From positions 1-47,024 of the forward strand of contig CASDXQ010000005.1 in NCBI GenBank assembly GCA_949285145.1: a stretch of 47,024 nucleotides of DNA. Direction: 5' to 3'. Source of the stretch: an uncultured Spirochaetales bacterium (GTDB lineage Bacteria > Spirochaetota > Spirochaetia > Sphaerochaetales > Sphaerochaetaceae). The notes beneath the pieces were generated by a model. It saw only the letters and a program-made list of their open reading frames with translations, was not told the DNA's origin and ran no database searches. This document shows positions 8,211 through 15,697 of the stretch, in pieces; position 1 is the stretch's first letter, and each line of letters begins with the position of its first letter. Both the position numbers and the translations under genes were made by a program.

Positions 8211-9673
8211 CTGTTTCTCTCCTCCAGAGACCTGCAGATCCTGTCATAGGCCTTTTCATCAAGCCTGTACTTTTTCAGATACACGAATGAAGAGAGCACC
8301 AGCAGGATCACAGGGATGATGCACATCGCACAAAGCATTGCCGTGCTGCGGCCTTCCCCTGCACTCTGCAGTACAGCTTCGATTGATGAAAGCTTATCAG
8401 CTTCGCTTATGATTCCCCTTGCCGCCAGATTCTCATAATCAGAGATGCTGTTGGTGTAATCAATCACACCGAAAATAATGTAGCTTGCACTTGCAATGAC
8501 AACGGTAAGCGCGGATGCAAGTTTTGTGACAAACGGTCTGAGGGAAGCTATTATTGCCTCGTCTCTCGTTCCGTTGCGGTATTCATTGTACTCAACAGTG
8601 TTAAGTATCGAGATCATTGCAATCAGATACAGTCCGTACTGGCCGAAATTGGCAAGCACGTAGCCGCCTGTGAGGAAAGAGAACTTCAGCATGGAGGAAG
8701 AAGGAAGGACAAGACCGCAGACAAGGGTGACAACATACCCCGCAAATGCCGTGACACTCAGTATTTCCGCCAGTCTTTTCCGCCCGGCCTTCCGGCTCAG
8801 GAGAGGATAGAAGATCATGAGGAAAGCTGTCGGCAGCATGCCGATGGTGGTGTAAAGGGAGAACAGCCCTCCGCTGTAGCCGAATTCGAAATATATGTAT
8901 GTCGCACCGAGTCCGGAAAGCGCTATACCATTTCCAACCTGCTGCAGCAGGAGGAAGATACAGCACCACACCAGCTGGTCATTGTTTCTGATCGTCGAGA
9001 ATATTTTCCTGAAACTCACCGGAGGAGCTGTCTTTTCAAGATCCCTCCTGTCCTCCTTTGCCCCGGCAATTGTGAAAAGAAGGAAGAGAGGCGCAATGAT
9101 TGCAATGATCAGGGCAATGCGGCCGTATGCTGTTTTCGCAGAACCTCCGATGGCGAAAGATCCGGTTGTCAGCATCGGAATGAGTATATTTGCAAGCGTC
9201 CCACCGATTCCTGCAATGAGGGTTGTCCGGCTTGTAAGACGGTTCCTCATCCCGGCATCCCTGCTCAGGGCGGGAATCATGCCCCAGTATGAGATGTCAT
9301 GCATCGTGTAGGCAATGCTGTATGAGAAATATATTACACCGAAGAAAATGACAAAAGCCCAGCCTTCAAGCGGCACATTGAACATAAGAAAGATTACGAG
9401 AGATGTCAGCAGTATCCCGCTCAACAGATACGGCTTGAACTTTCCCCATCTCGTTCTCGTCTTCTCTATGATGTTGCCCATGACAGGATCATTAAGTGCA
9501 TCAAAGACCCTTGCTCCTATCATTATGGCGGTCACTGCCGCAAGCTGCGAGGCATTCAGATTCTGCGTGAAAAGAATGAATGTGAGAAGGAAATTCGTTA
9601 CAAGAGCATAAACCATGTCCCTGCCGAATGTTCCAAGCGGAAAGAATAGAATGTTTCTTCTGTCTTCAGTCAT
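8207..9673 (-). CDS. GPH-family sugar:cation symporter (MFS)
   Basis: A 488-residue transporter of the glycoside-pentoside-hexuronide family (MelB/XylP type) with about 12 hydrophobic segments. The family motif between helices 2 and 3 is clear: ALNDPVMGNIIEKTRTRWGKFKPYLLSG region, about residues 59-87. It would import a glycoside or sugar with a cation. ATG at 9673 has only a weak purine-rich upstream site. It lies 38 nt after the UPF0210 gene and overlaps the PIG-L deacetylase gene, which suggests uptake and processing of an acetylated sugar (inference). Confidence 0.88.
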   Translation of the reverse strand: MTEDRRNILFFPLGTFGRDMVYALVTNFLLTFILFTQNLNASQLAAVTAIMIGARVFDALNDPVMGNIIEKTRTRWGKFKPYLLSGILLTSLVIFLMFNVPLEGWAFVIFFGVIYFSYSIAYTMHDISYWGMIPALSRDAGMRNRLTSRTTLIAGIGGTLANILIPMLTTGSFAIGGSAKTAYGRIALIIAIIAPLFLLFTIAGAKEDRRDLEKTAPPVSFRKIFSTIRNNDQLVWCCIFLLLQQVGNGIALSGLGATYIYFEFGYSGGLFSLYTTIGMLPTAFLMIFYPLLSRKAGRKRLAEILSVTAFAGYVVTLVCGLVLPSSSMLKFSFLTGGYVLANFGQYGLYLIAMISILNTVEYNEYRNGTRDEAIIASLRPFVTKLASALTVVIASASYIIFGVIDYTNSISDYENLAARGIISEADKLSSIEAVLQSAGEGRSTAMLCAMCIIPVILLVLSSFVYLKKYRLDEKAYDRICRSLEERNR

Positions 9674-9711
9674 TCTTTTATTCTAGCATCCGGCCGGGCT
9701 TTGCGGTATTG

Positions 9712-11076
9712 CTAATTTTTAAAACTGTGAACGGGAGCCGGGATTCTTCCTCCGCGCTTCACGAAATCATCGCAGGAATAGCTGCTGACCTTCATCACGG
9801 GGGCCGTTCCAAGAAGCCCGCCGAACTCAGCAGACTCACCCACACTCTTTCCGATGACAGGAATCACTCGTACGGCGGTTGTCTTCTGATTGATCATTCC
9901 GATCGCCATCTCATCGGCGATTATTCCTGAAATCGTGGTTGCCTTCGTGTCCCCGGGGATTGCGATCATGTCAAGACCGACAGAACAGACACATGTCATG
10001 GCCTCAAGCTTTTCTATCGTCAGCGCACCGCACTTTGCCGCCTCGATCATCGCATGATCCTCACTGACCGGAATGAAAGCACCGGAGAGACCTCCTACAT
10101 AGCTTGATGCCATTATTCCGCCTTTCTTCACCTGGTCATTCAGCAGAGCTATTGCTGCAGTGGTTCCTGGAGCACCTGCCTTTTCCAGTCCCATTACCTC
10201 GAGAATCTCTGCAATTGAATCTCCGACAGCAGGAGTCGGAGCAAGTGAAAGATCGACAATGCCGAACGGGATGTTCATCCTGCGGCTTGCCTCCTGTGCG
10301 ACAAGCTGTCCCAGTCTCGTGATCTTGAAAGCCGTCTTCTTTATCTTCTCGCACAGTGCACCGAAGTCCTGTCCCCTGACCGTCTCAAGAGCGCTTTTGA
10401 TGACACCGGGGCCGGAAACACCGACATTGATGACATTGTCCGTTTCCGTGACACCATGGAAGGCTCCGGCCATGAACGGGTTGTCATCAGGAGCATTGCA
10501 GAACACCACAAGCTTCGCACAGCCGATGGAATCCCTGTCAGCGGTAAGCTCGGCGGTTTTTCTTATGATCCGTCCCATGAGAAGAACTGCATCCATGTTT
10601 ATACCAGTCTTCGTGGATCCCAGATTAACAGATGCACATATATTGTCAGTACAGCTGAGTGCTTCAGGGATTGACTTTATGAGCAGCTCCTCGGCCTTTG
10701 TCATGCCTTTCGCAGGAAGCGCGGAATAACCTCCGAGGAAATTGACTCCCACTTTCTTCGCAGCCCGGTCAAGGGTCTTTGCAATCTGGACGAAATCGCT
10801 GACGGATCTGCAGGCAGCTGCACCGATGATTGAAACCGGAGTAACACTTATGCGCTTGTTCACAATCGGAAGCGCATATTCCCTCTCGATCCGGTTTCCC
10901 GTCTTCACAAGATCCCTTGCAACCGTGGTGATCTTCTCATAAATATTGTCGCACAGTTTCTCAAGATTATCCGAAATGCAGTCTATGAGTGAAATACCGA
11001 GAGTGATTGTCCTCACATCAAGGTTTTCCTTTTCGATCATCGCATTGGTTTCTATGACTTCATTGATGTTTATCAC
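9712..11076 (-). CDS. UPF0210 (PFL) family protein
   Basis: A 454-residue member of the conserved UPF0210/PFL family, recognisable from the N-terminus ([14 protein letters not shown]) and the glycine-rich blocks [26 protein letters not shown] and [13 protein letters not shown]. Its biochemical role is not established in my knowledge. It starts at GTG 11076, 2 nt after the ACT-domain gene, with GAGGAT upstream. This gene pair is widely conserved in bacteria, which suggests the ACT protein regulates it. Cytoplasmic. Confidence 0.9.
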   Translation of the reverse strand: MININEVIETNAMIEKENLDVRTITLGISLIDCISDNLEKLCDNIYEKITTVARDLVKTGNRIEREYALPIVNKRISVTPVSIIGAAACRSVSDFVQIAKTLDRAAKKVGVNFLGGYSALPAKGMTKAEELLIKSIPEALSCTDNICASVNLGSTKTGINMDAVLLMGRIIRKTAELTADRDSIGCAKLVVFCNAPDDNPFMAGAFHGVTETDNVINVGVSGPGVIKSALETVRGQDFGALCEKIKKTAFKITRLGQLVAQEASRRMNIPFGIVDLSLAPTPAVGDSIAEILEVMGLEKAGAPGTTAAIALLNDQVKKGGIMASSYVGGLSGAFIPVSEDHAMIEAAKCGALTIEKLEAMTCVCSVGLDMIAIPGDTKATTISGIIADEMAIGMINQKTTAVRVIPVIGKSVGESAEFGGLLGTAPVMKVSSYSCDDFVKRGGRIPAPVHSFKN

Positions 11077-11078
11077 GG

Positions 11079-11351
11079 CTAGATCCTCTGCATCTGATTG
11101 AATATGTCTTCTCTCTGGAGCTTTATAATACAGTCCATGGAACGTCCCAGCTCCTCAAGGCCTTCAGACAGAGGAAGGAACTCGACGGATGCATTGTTGG
11201 TATCAGTGATCATCATCATATTGAAGAACCCGTCAACGATTGTCTGGCTTATATCCAGTATGTTTACATTATTCTCAGCCAGGTAAGTGCAGACCCTGGC
11301 AATGATGCCGACGCGGTCCTTTCCGACAACAGTAATAATAGATTTCTGCAT
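11079..11351 (-). CDS. ACT domain protein (UPF0237 family)
   Basis: A single 90-residue ACT domain. It opens with [18 protein letters not shown] and continues [21 protein letters not shown], the typical ligand-binding regulatory fold for amino acids or other small molecules. ATG at 11351 has GTGAGG upstream. Directly upstream of the UPF0210 gene, and the pairing is conserved in other bacteria; it is probably that protein's regulatory partner. Confidence 0.9.
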   Translation of the reverse strand: MQKSIITVVGKDRVGIIARVCTYLAENNVNILDISQTIVDGFFNMMMITDTNNASVEFLPLSEGLEELGRSMDCIIKLQREDIFNQMQRI

Positions 11352-11441
11352 ATGCTAACCTCACTGTGAGTTTGCTTCATTACGGGGAAAAAGACAATCC
11401 TTCCCATTCACTATGCACATTTCATGATGCATTTATGTATT

Positions 11442-11480
11442 TTGTGTGAACAGAGGCTGACTGCCGGCATCTTCACACAA
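11442..11480. promoter_or_regulatory. Inverted repeat in a divergent promoter region
   Basis: TTGTGTGAA (11442-11450) and TTCACACAA (11472-11480) form a perfect 9-bp inverted repeat separated by 21 nt. It lies between the divergent ACT gene (start 11351) and the secreted InlB-repeat gene (start 11544). It could be a regulator operator or a hairpin. The regulator is unknown. Confidence 0.45.
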
Positions 11481-11543
11481 TCTTCATTTGAATTTTGTCA
11501 TGATGAGAGTTATCACTGGCTGTGAGAAAGGAGAAAAAGACAT

Positions 11544-12716
11544 ATGAAAACAAGAAAATTCATTTCAGTCTTATTGATCATGATACTCTGTGCAGGACTC
11601 ACCTTCGCTTCAGGTGCACAGAGTCTTTACAGCGACTTTGAGACTGCCGTCCAGAACGGTGATGTGCCAGGGGCAATTGAAGCATACAGCAGTCTGAAAG
11701 ATCAGATCGCAAAAGAAAAGGAAAACATACAGAAATCCATAGAAAAGGCTTTCGATAAACACGACAGGGAGCTTTACCGCAATGCGATGAACGATCTGAG
11801 AGGCCTCAGCTCATACTCGATCAGCAGGCAGGATACTGATGCCCTGCTCACTGCAATCGTGAATTCAGACAGCAGCGAGGCCGGACAATGGGCCGCATGG
11901 CTTTATGAGAATTCCTCATACTACCATCCGGTGCTCACCTTCTCTACAGATATCTCGGGTGACGGCTATGCCCAGAGCTACAGGAGAAGCATCTCCGTCG
12001 CACCGGGCAGTGATGTGACACTTCCTGACAGCTCCTCATTTGCGACCAACACAACTGCAAGCGGCGTGCTCACAGGATGGGGTCTCACCCCGGATGAGGT
12101 GCTCTACGAACCCGGAGAGACAATAAAAATGCCTTATACCGATCAGACTTTGTATGCCGTATACAAGGCTCAGGTTGTCTTCAGTGATGAATACAGCGGC
12201 AACAATACCGTCTTTGACGATGTGAAGGCCGGCGATGTTATTGAAGTTCCAGTCCTCCGGGATCAGCCGGATGCGATCTTTGAAGGCTGGTATGACAGAA
12301 CAAGCGGACAGTATCTGAGTCCGGACGAAAACGAGTACACGGTGCGCGGCATGGGAGCTTCGTTCCAGGCTCTTTACATAAAAGCGGAGGCGACAAGCAT
12401 CTCAACCGGACACTACGATGTATCAAAGCTTCCCAGTGCGACACAGATTCCTCTCAGCTTCGCAATTGAGAACACCGGCTCCGAGGATCTGAGGGGCGTC
12501 GACATCAGCGTATCCTCGGAAAGCGGATACGTGACACTCATGAACACGAATGCATATATAAGGAACATGGTGGCCGGAAAGAGCTACAACCTGACCGGAG
12601 TGAAGGCCGTGATCTCATCTTCCTGCCCGTCCGGCACAGACATACCGGTGAGTGTCACGATGACTGACAGCGAAGGAAACACATTCACAAGCACATTCAA
12701 CCTGACCTCCAAGTGA
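11544..12716 (+). CDS. Secreted protein with InlB B-repeat domains
   Basis: A 390-residue exported protein. Residues 1-23 are a signal peptide (MKTRKFISVLLIMILCAGLT, cleavage near FASGA), without a lipobox. About 25-125 is helical. At about 150-282 there are two Listeria-Bacteroides (InlB B / Flg_new) repeats, seen as VLTGWGLTPDEVLYEPGETI...LYAVYKA and AIFEGWYDRTSGQYLSPDE...FQALYIKA. The C-terminus (285-390) looks like an Ig-like beta domain (FAIENTGSEDLRGVDISVSS). Such repeats occur in surface adhesins. Ribosome site GAAAGGAG precedes the ATG. It stands alone with its own terminator; the partner is unknown. Confidence 0.85.
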   Translation: MKTRKFISVLLIMILCAGLTFASGAQSLYSDFETAVQNGDVPGAIEAYSSLKDQIAKEKENIQKSIEKAFDKHDRELYRNAMNDLRGLSSYSISRQDTDALLTAIVNSDSSEAGQWAAWLYENSSYYHPVLTFSTDISGDGYAQSYRRSISVAPGSDVTLPDSSSFATNTTASGVLTGWGLTPDEVLYEPGETIKMPYTDQTLYAVYKAQVVFSDEYSGNNTVFDDVKAGDVIEVPVLRDQPDAIFEGWYDRTSGQYLSPDENEYTVRGMGASFQALYIKAEATSISTGHYDVSKLPSATQIPLSFAIENTGSEDLRGVDISVSSESGYVTLMNTNAYIRNMVAGKSYNLTGVKAVISSSCPSGTDIPVSVTMTDSEGNTFTSTFNLTSK

Positions 12717-12751
12717 AGAACAAGGAAGGATGTACTGATCATCAGTCCCGG

Positions 12752-12787
12752 CTGCCGCGTCACAACAGGTGGTGCGGCAGTCTTTTT
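12752..12787 (+). terminator. Rho-independent terminator after InlB-repeat gene
   Basis: Stem CTGCCGC (12752-12758) / GCGGCAG (12774-12780) followed by TCTTTTT. It lies 36 nt past the stop codon and also separates this gene from the convergent membrane-protein gene. Confidence 0.85.
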
Positions 12788-12789
12788 CA

Positions 12790-13527
12790 TCACAAGAAGG
12801 CCGCTGCGATAAGGCAGGGCGGTATGACACATAAAGCGCTGAGCACGCTGCCTGCGTAAAGCCGCATGCCGTAGTCTTCCCTTTTTCTTATGGCAAGGGA
12901 GAAAAGAGCGCACTTTGCAAAAAAGAAAATGGCAAAGGAAAGCCAGGAACCGTAGAAAATGGAAGATGCATACAGCAGCCTTTCGATGATTCCGATCACA
13001 GAACCTCTGTAGCCGGTGTTCTCATCCTGCCCTTCTTCGATGAGAAAGAGGAGTTTCCTTATGATCACGTTTGACGGACGCATGATCAGGACAAGGGTGA
13101 ATGCAAAGGAGAGAACCTGATTGTAATCAAGGGCAAACCTGTCAAGAAAGAAACGCACCTGCCTCCATGGTTCGAAGCTTCCCCACCTGACGGAGTGAAG
13201 AAATGCCAGTGCGGCGAAGGCTGCAACCTTCAGAACCTCGAATATGACAAAAACAGTATCCCTCACCTTTTCATTCCCGCTTCTGCCGGCAGTGAAGAAA
13301 TAAATCACGGAAAGCAGAACATGAAAGATAAGTATGCTGAGCGCATAGAGATAGTTGTTGCCGTCCAGCACCGGAGAGAAGGCCAGGGCAAGGGCTATGG
13401 TGTAGATCAGAAACTCAATGATCAGGCGCCATGGCTTCCTGCCTTGTCCGAATGATGAAAAATAGTAAAAAGCGAACGCATGTGCGCACATAAAAAGCAT
13501 AAATGCCTGTCTCATATCCATGTGCAT
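12790..13527 (-). CDS. Multi-pass membrane protein, function unknown
   Basis: A 245-residue integral membrane protein with about seven hydrophobic segments separated by short charged loops (GQGRKPWR, AGRSGNEKVRD, EEGQDENTGYRG). I do not recognise the family. The start is ATG at 13527 (MHMDMRQAF), chosen because GGAAGGAAAGG lies 8 nt upstream; a TTG at 13569 would add 14 residues. Monocistronic, divergent from the phosphofructokinase operon, and convergent with the InlB-repeat gene. Confidence 0.7.
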   Translation of the reverse strand: MHMDMRQAFMLFMCAHAFAFYYFSSFGQGRKPWRLIIEFLIYTIALALAFSPVLDGNNYLYALSILIFHVLLSVIYFFTAGRSGNEKVRDTVFVIFEVLKVAAFAALAFLHSVRWGSFEPWRQVRFFLDRFALDYNQVLSFAFTLVLIMRPSNVIIRKLLFLIEEGQDENTGYRGSVIGIIERLLYASSIFYGSWLSFAIFFFAKCALFSLAIRKREDYGMRLYAGSVLSALCVIPPCLIAAAFL

Positions 13528-13608
13528 GATGATAGCCTTTCCTTCCGGATTAAGAAAGAACCCCCTCAAGCCGGCAATCCATGTTAGAATATTTCATGTT
13601 TTACACAG

Positions 13609-13656
13609 TTTTCACATCCGAAACGTTTTTCATTATGTGAAAAACTTTGCTAAGAT
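13609..13656 (+). promoter_or_regulatory. Putative pfk operon promoter with inverted-repeat operator
   Basis: TTTTCACAT (13609-13617) and ATGTGAAAA (13635-13643) form a perfect 9-bp inverted repeat. The right arm falls just upstream of a -10-like TAAGAT (13651-13656); no good -35 is visible. A start site near 13663 would leave a short leader carrying AAAGGAGG before the pfk ATG at 13679. An arm inside the promoter spacer fits an operator. Inference from position only. Confidence 0.4.
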
Positions 13657-13678
13657 GTTAAAAAAAGGAGGACAGATT

Positions 13679-14767
13679 ATGAGAATCGGTATTTTAACAG
13701 CAGGCGGCGACTGCCCGGGTCTTAACGCAGTCATCAGAGGTTTCGCGAAATATGTTTACAATCAGATCCCGGATGCGGAGATAATAGGTGTCTCGGATGG
13801 TTACCGCGGACTCATCAACGGAGAGTTCAAGAACCTGAAGGAATCCGACTTCTCCGGTATCCTCAACATCGGTGGAACAATCCTGGGAACATCCCGCCAG
13901 CCTTTCAAGGAAATGACAAAGGAAGAACAGAACGGCAGCACGCGTCTTGAACAGATGGTGAAGAACTACAAAAAAGCAAAACTTGATCTTGTCGTCACGC
14001 TGGGAGGAGCCGGAACTCATAAGACGGCAGCCCTCCTCTCTGAAGCCGGATGCAACGTCATCGGACTGCCCAAGACCATTGACAACGACATCTGGGGAAC
14101 GGACATCACCTTCGGTTTCCATTCCGCAGTCGACATAGACACAGAGTGCATCGACCGCCTTCACACCACAGCTGCAAGCCATGGCAGGACAATGGTAGTC
14201 GAGATCATGGGAAACAAGGTCGGCTGGCTCACCCTGTACTCTGGTATCGCAGGAGGTGCGGACATCATTCTCATTCCGGAAATTCCGTTCGACCCGGATG
14301 AAGTGTGCAAGACCGTTGCAAAGCGCTACAAGAGCGGAAAGGACTTCACTATCATCGCCATCGCGGAAGGTGCAATGACAAAAGCGGAAGCTGAAATGAA
14401 GAAAGCAGACAGACTAGCCGCAAGGGGAAACGATACAACCGCGACCAATTCAATTGCCCGCTATATCCAGGAACAGGTAGGAGTCGAGACAAGGACAGTT
14501 GTCATCGGACACCTACAGAGAGGCGGCAGCCCCTCCCCGTATGACCGTCTCATCTCCACTGAGCTTGGCAGCTTTGCCGGAAAGCTCGTTCAGGAAGGAA
14601 ACTTCGGAACCACGGTTGCCGTGCAGAACAATGCCATCACCTATAACTGGCTCAGTGATGTTGCGGGAAAGACGAAATACGTGAGCGAAGACAATCAGAT
14701 GGTCAATGTCGCCCGTTCAATCGGAATCTCGTTCGGAGACGGCAGAAAATTCAAGGGAATAAAATGA
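13679..14767 (+). CDS. pfkA: 6-phosphofructokinase (ATP or PPi donor unclear)
   Basis: A 362-residue phosphofructokinase that phosphorylates fructose 6-phosphate in glycolysis. Motifs: GGDCPGLNAVIRG (9-21), PKTIDND (131-137) with catalytic TIDND, and MGNKVGW. ATG at 13679 follows AAAGGAGG. The donor-site loop GGDG(S/T) of ATP enzymes is LGGAGTHKTA here: GGAGT at 109-113, with Ala (codon GCC) where Asp, or Asn in many clostridial relatives, is expected. Lys precedes TIDND, as in PPi-dependent enzymes, while Gly follows the altered position, as in ATP enzymes. The donor therefore cannot be called from sequence. The gene overlaps the Ppx/GppA-like gene by 4 bp, and ppk1 follows. Confidence 0.92.
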   Translation: MRIGILTAGGDCPGLNAVIRGFAKYVYNQIPDAEIIGVSDGYRGLINGEFKNLKESDFSGILNIGGTILGTSRQPFKEMTKEEQNGSTRLEQMVKNYKKAKLDLVVTLGGAGTHKTAALLSEAGCNVIGLPKTIDNDIWGTDITFGFHSAVDIDTECIDRLHTTAASHGRTMVVEIMGNKVGWLTLYSGIAGGADIILIPEIPFDPDEVCKTVAKRYKSGKDFTIIAIAEGAMTKAEAEMKKADRLAARGNDTTATNSIARYIQEQVGVETRTVVIGHLQRGGSPSPYDRLISTELGSFAGKLVQEGNFGTTVAVQNNAITYNWLSDVAGKTKYVSEDNQMVNVARSIGISFGDGRKFKGIK

Positions 14768-15693
14768 GAAAATACGCAATTATAGACTTTTCAGCTTCCT
14801 CCCTGTCTCTTCTGATCGCAAAAATCGAGGGACAGAGAATGGAAGGACTTCTGCACACCAGAATGCCCCTCAGCTTCTCATCCTCGATTTTCGAAGGAAG
14901 AGTATTGAGCGAAGTGGAAAAACTTGAGGTGATCGAATCGGCGGAAAGCATGATTGAACTATGCCGGCAGAATGATGTCGACAGAGTTTATGCAATCGCA
15001 TCTTCCACCCTGTCGTCGATCAGTGAGGCTGATGATCTCATCAGCACGGTCTCTATCAGACTTTCGCTTCACATCCAGAAGCTCGACATTGCGGAGGAAG
15101 GAGAAGCCAGACTGATTGCGAATGAACGTTACAGCATACTGCCGCGCGCCGTACTGGTGGATTTCGGATCCCTCTCCACAAAGCTTTACAGCTTCTCCAA
15201 CTACCTGTGCACGATACCTGCAGGCCCGCTCGGTCTGTACAAGGAGCTGGTGTCCCAGGTCGTTCCCAGTGTCAGGGAAGCTTCAAACATAAAAGAGAAG
15301 ATCAGAACGGTTCTGGATGAGGCGAACCTGCCCGGAGAAGGATATTTCGACAATGCAGTTCTGGCAGGCGTGTACAGCTGGTCTGTCTACCAGCTGTACG
15401 CTGATTATTTCAAGCTCTCCCATCAGCACGGCGAGAAAATAATGCAGTATAAAAAACTCAAGAAGCTGTGCAGGTATCTCATAAAACAGGATAACAGCCG
15501 TTCCCTGATGATACTCAGGAATGCTCCGGAAGTAATGACACAGGTAGTTCCCGCTGCCATTCTGGCAAAGGAACTGCTGAAAAGATTCGGTGTTTCAAGC
15601 ATCATAATCTCAGATCTCGGGGTGAAAGAAGGAATATTGAAACAGATTGTCTGCGCAAACCGCAGTGCCGAGGGACTTGAGCTGAAGGATTAA
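14764..15693 (+). CDS. Degenerate Ppx/GppA-like protein
   Basis: A 309-residue protein with the exopolyphosphatase/guanosine-pentaphosphatase (actin-like ATPase) fold. The N-terminal loop DFSASSLSLLIA (8-19) stands for DIGSNSxRLL. LDIAEEGEARLI (108-119) matches the SGEEEA region. LVDFGSLSTKL (131-141) replaces the canonical DIGGGStEL, losing the glycine triplet and the Glu. There is no C-terminal HD domain like that of long Ppx enzymes. ATGA overlap with pfk; ppk1 starts 4 nt after its stop. It may bind polyphosphate or a nucleotide without normal hydrolysis, or be a diverged exopolyphosphatase; the substitutions favour an altered activity. Confidence 0.75.
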   Translation: MRKYAIIDFSASSLSLLIAKIEGQRMEGLLHTRMPLSFSSSIFEGRVLSEVEKLEVIESAESMIELCRQNDVDRVYAIASSTLSSISEADDLISTVSIRLSLHIQKLDIAEEGEARLIANERYSILPRAVLVDFGSLSTKLYSFSNYLCTIPAGPLGLYKELVSQVVPSVREASNIKEKIRTVLDEANLPGEGYFDNAVLAGVYSWSVYQLYADYFKLSHQHGEKIMQYKKLKKLCRYLIKQDNSRSLMILRNAPEVMTQVVPAAILAKELLKRFGVSSIIISDLGVKEGILKQIVCANRSAEGLELKD

Positions 15694-15697
15694 TGGT

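Noticed and set aside
13520-13678. Extending the phosphofructokinase upstream to 13520
   Set aside because: The extra 53 residues are not family-like, and the strong AAAGGAGG sits right before the ATG at 13679.
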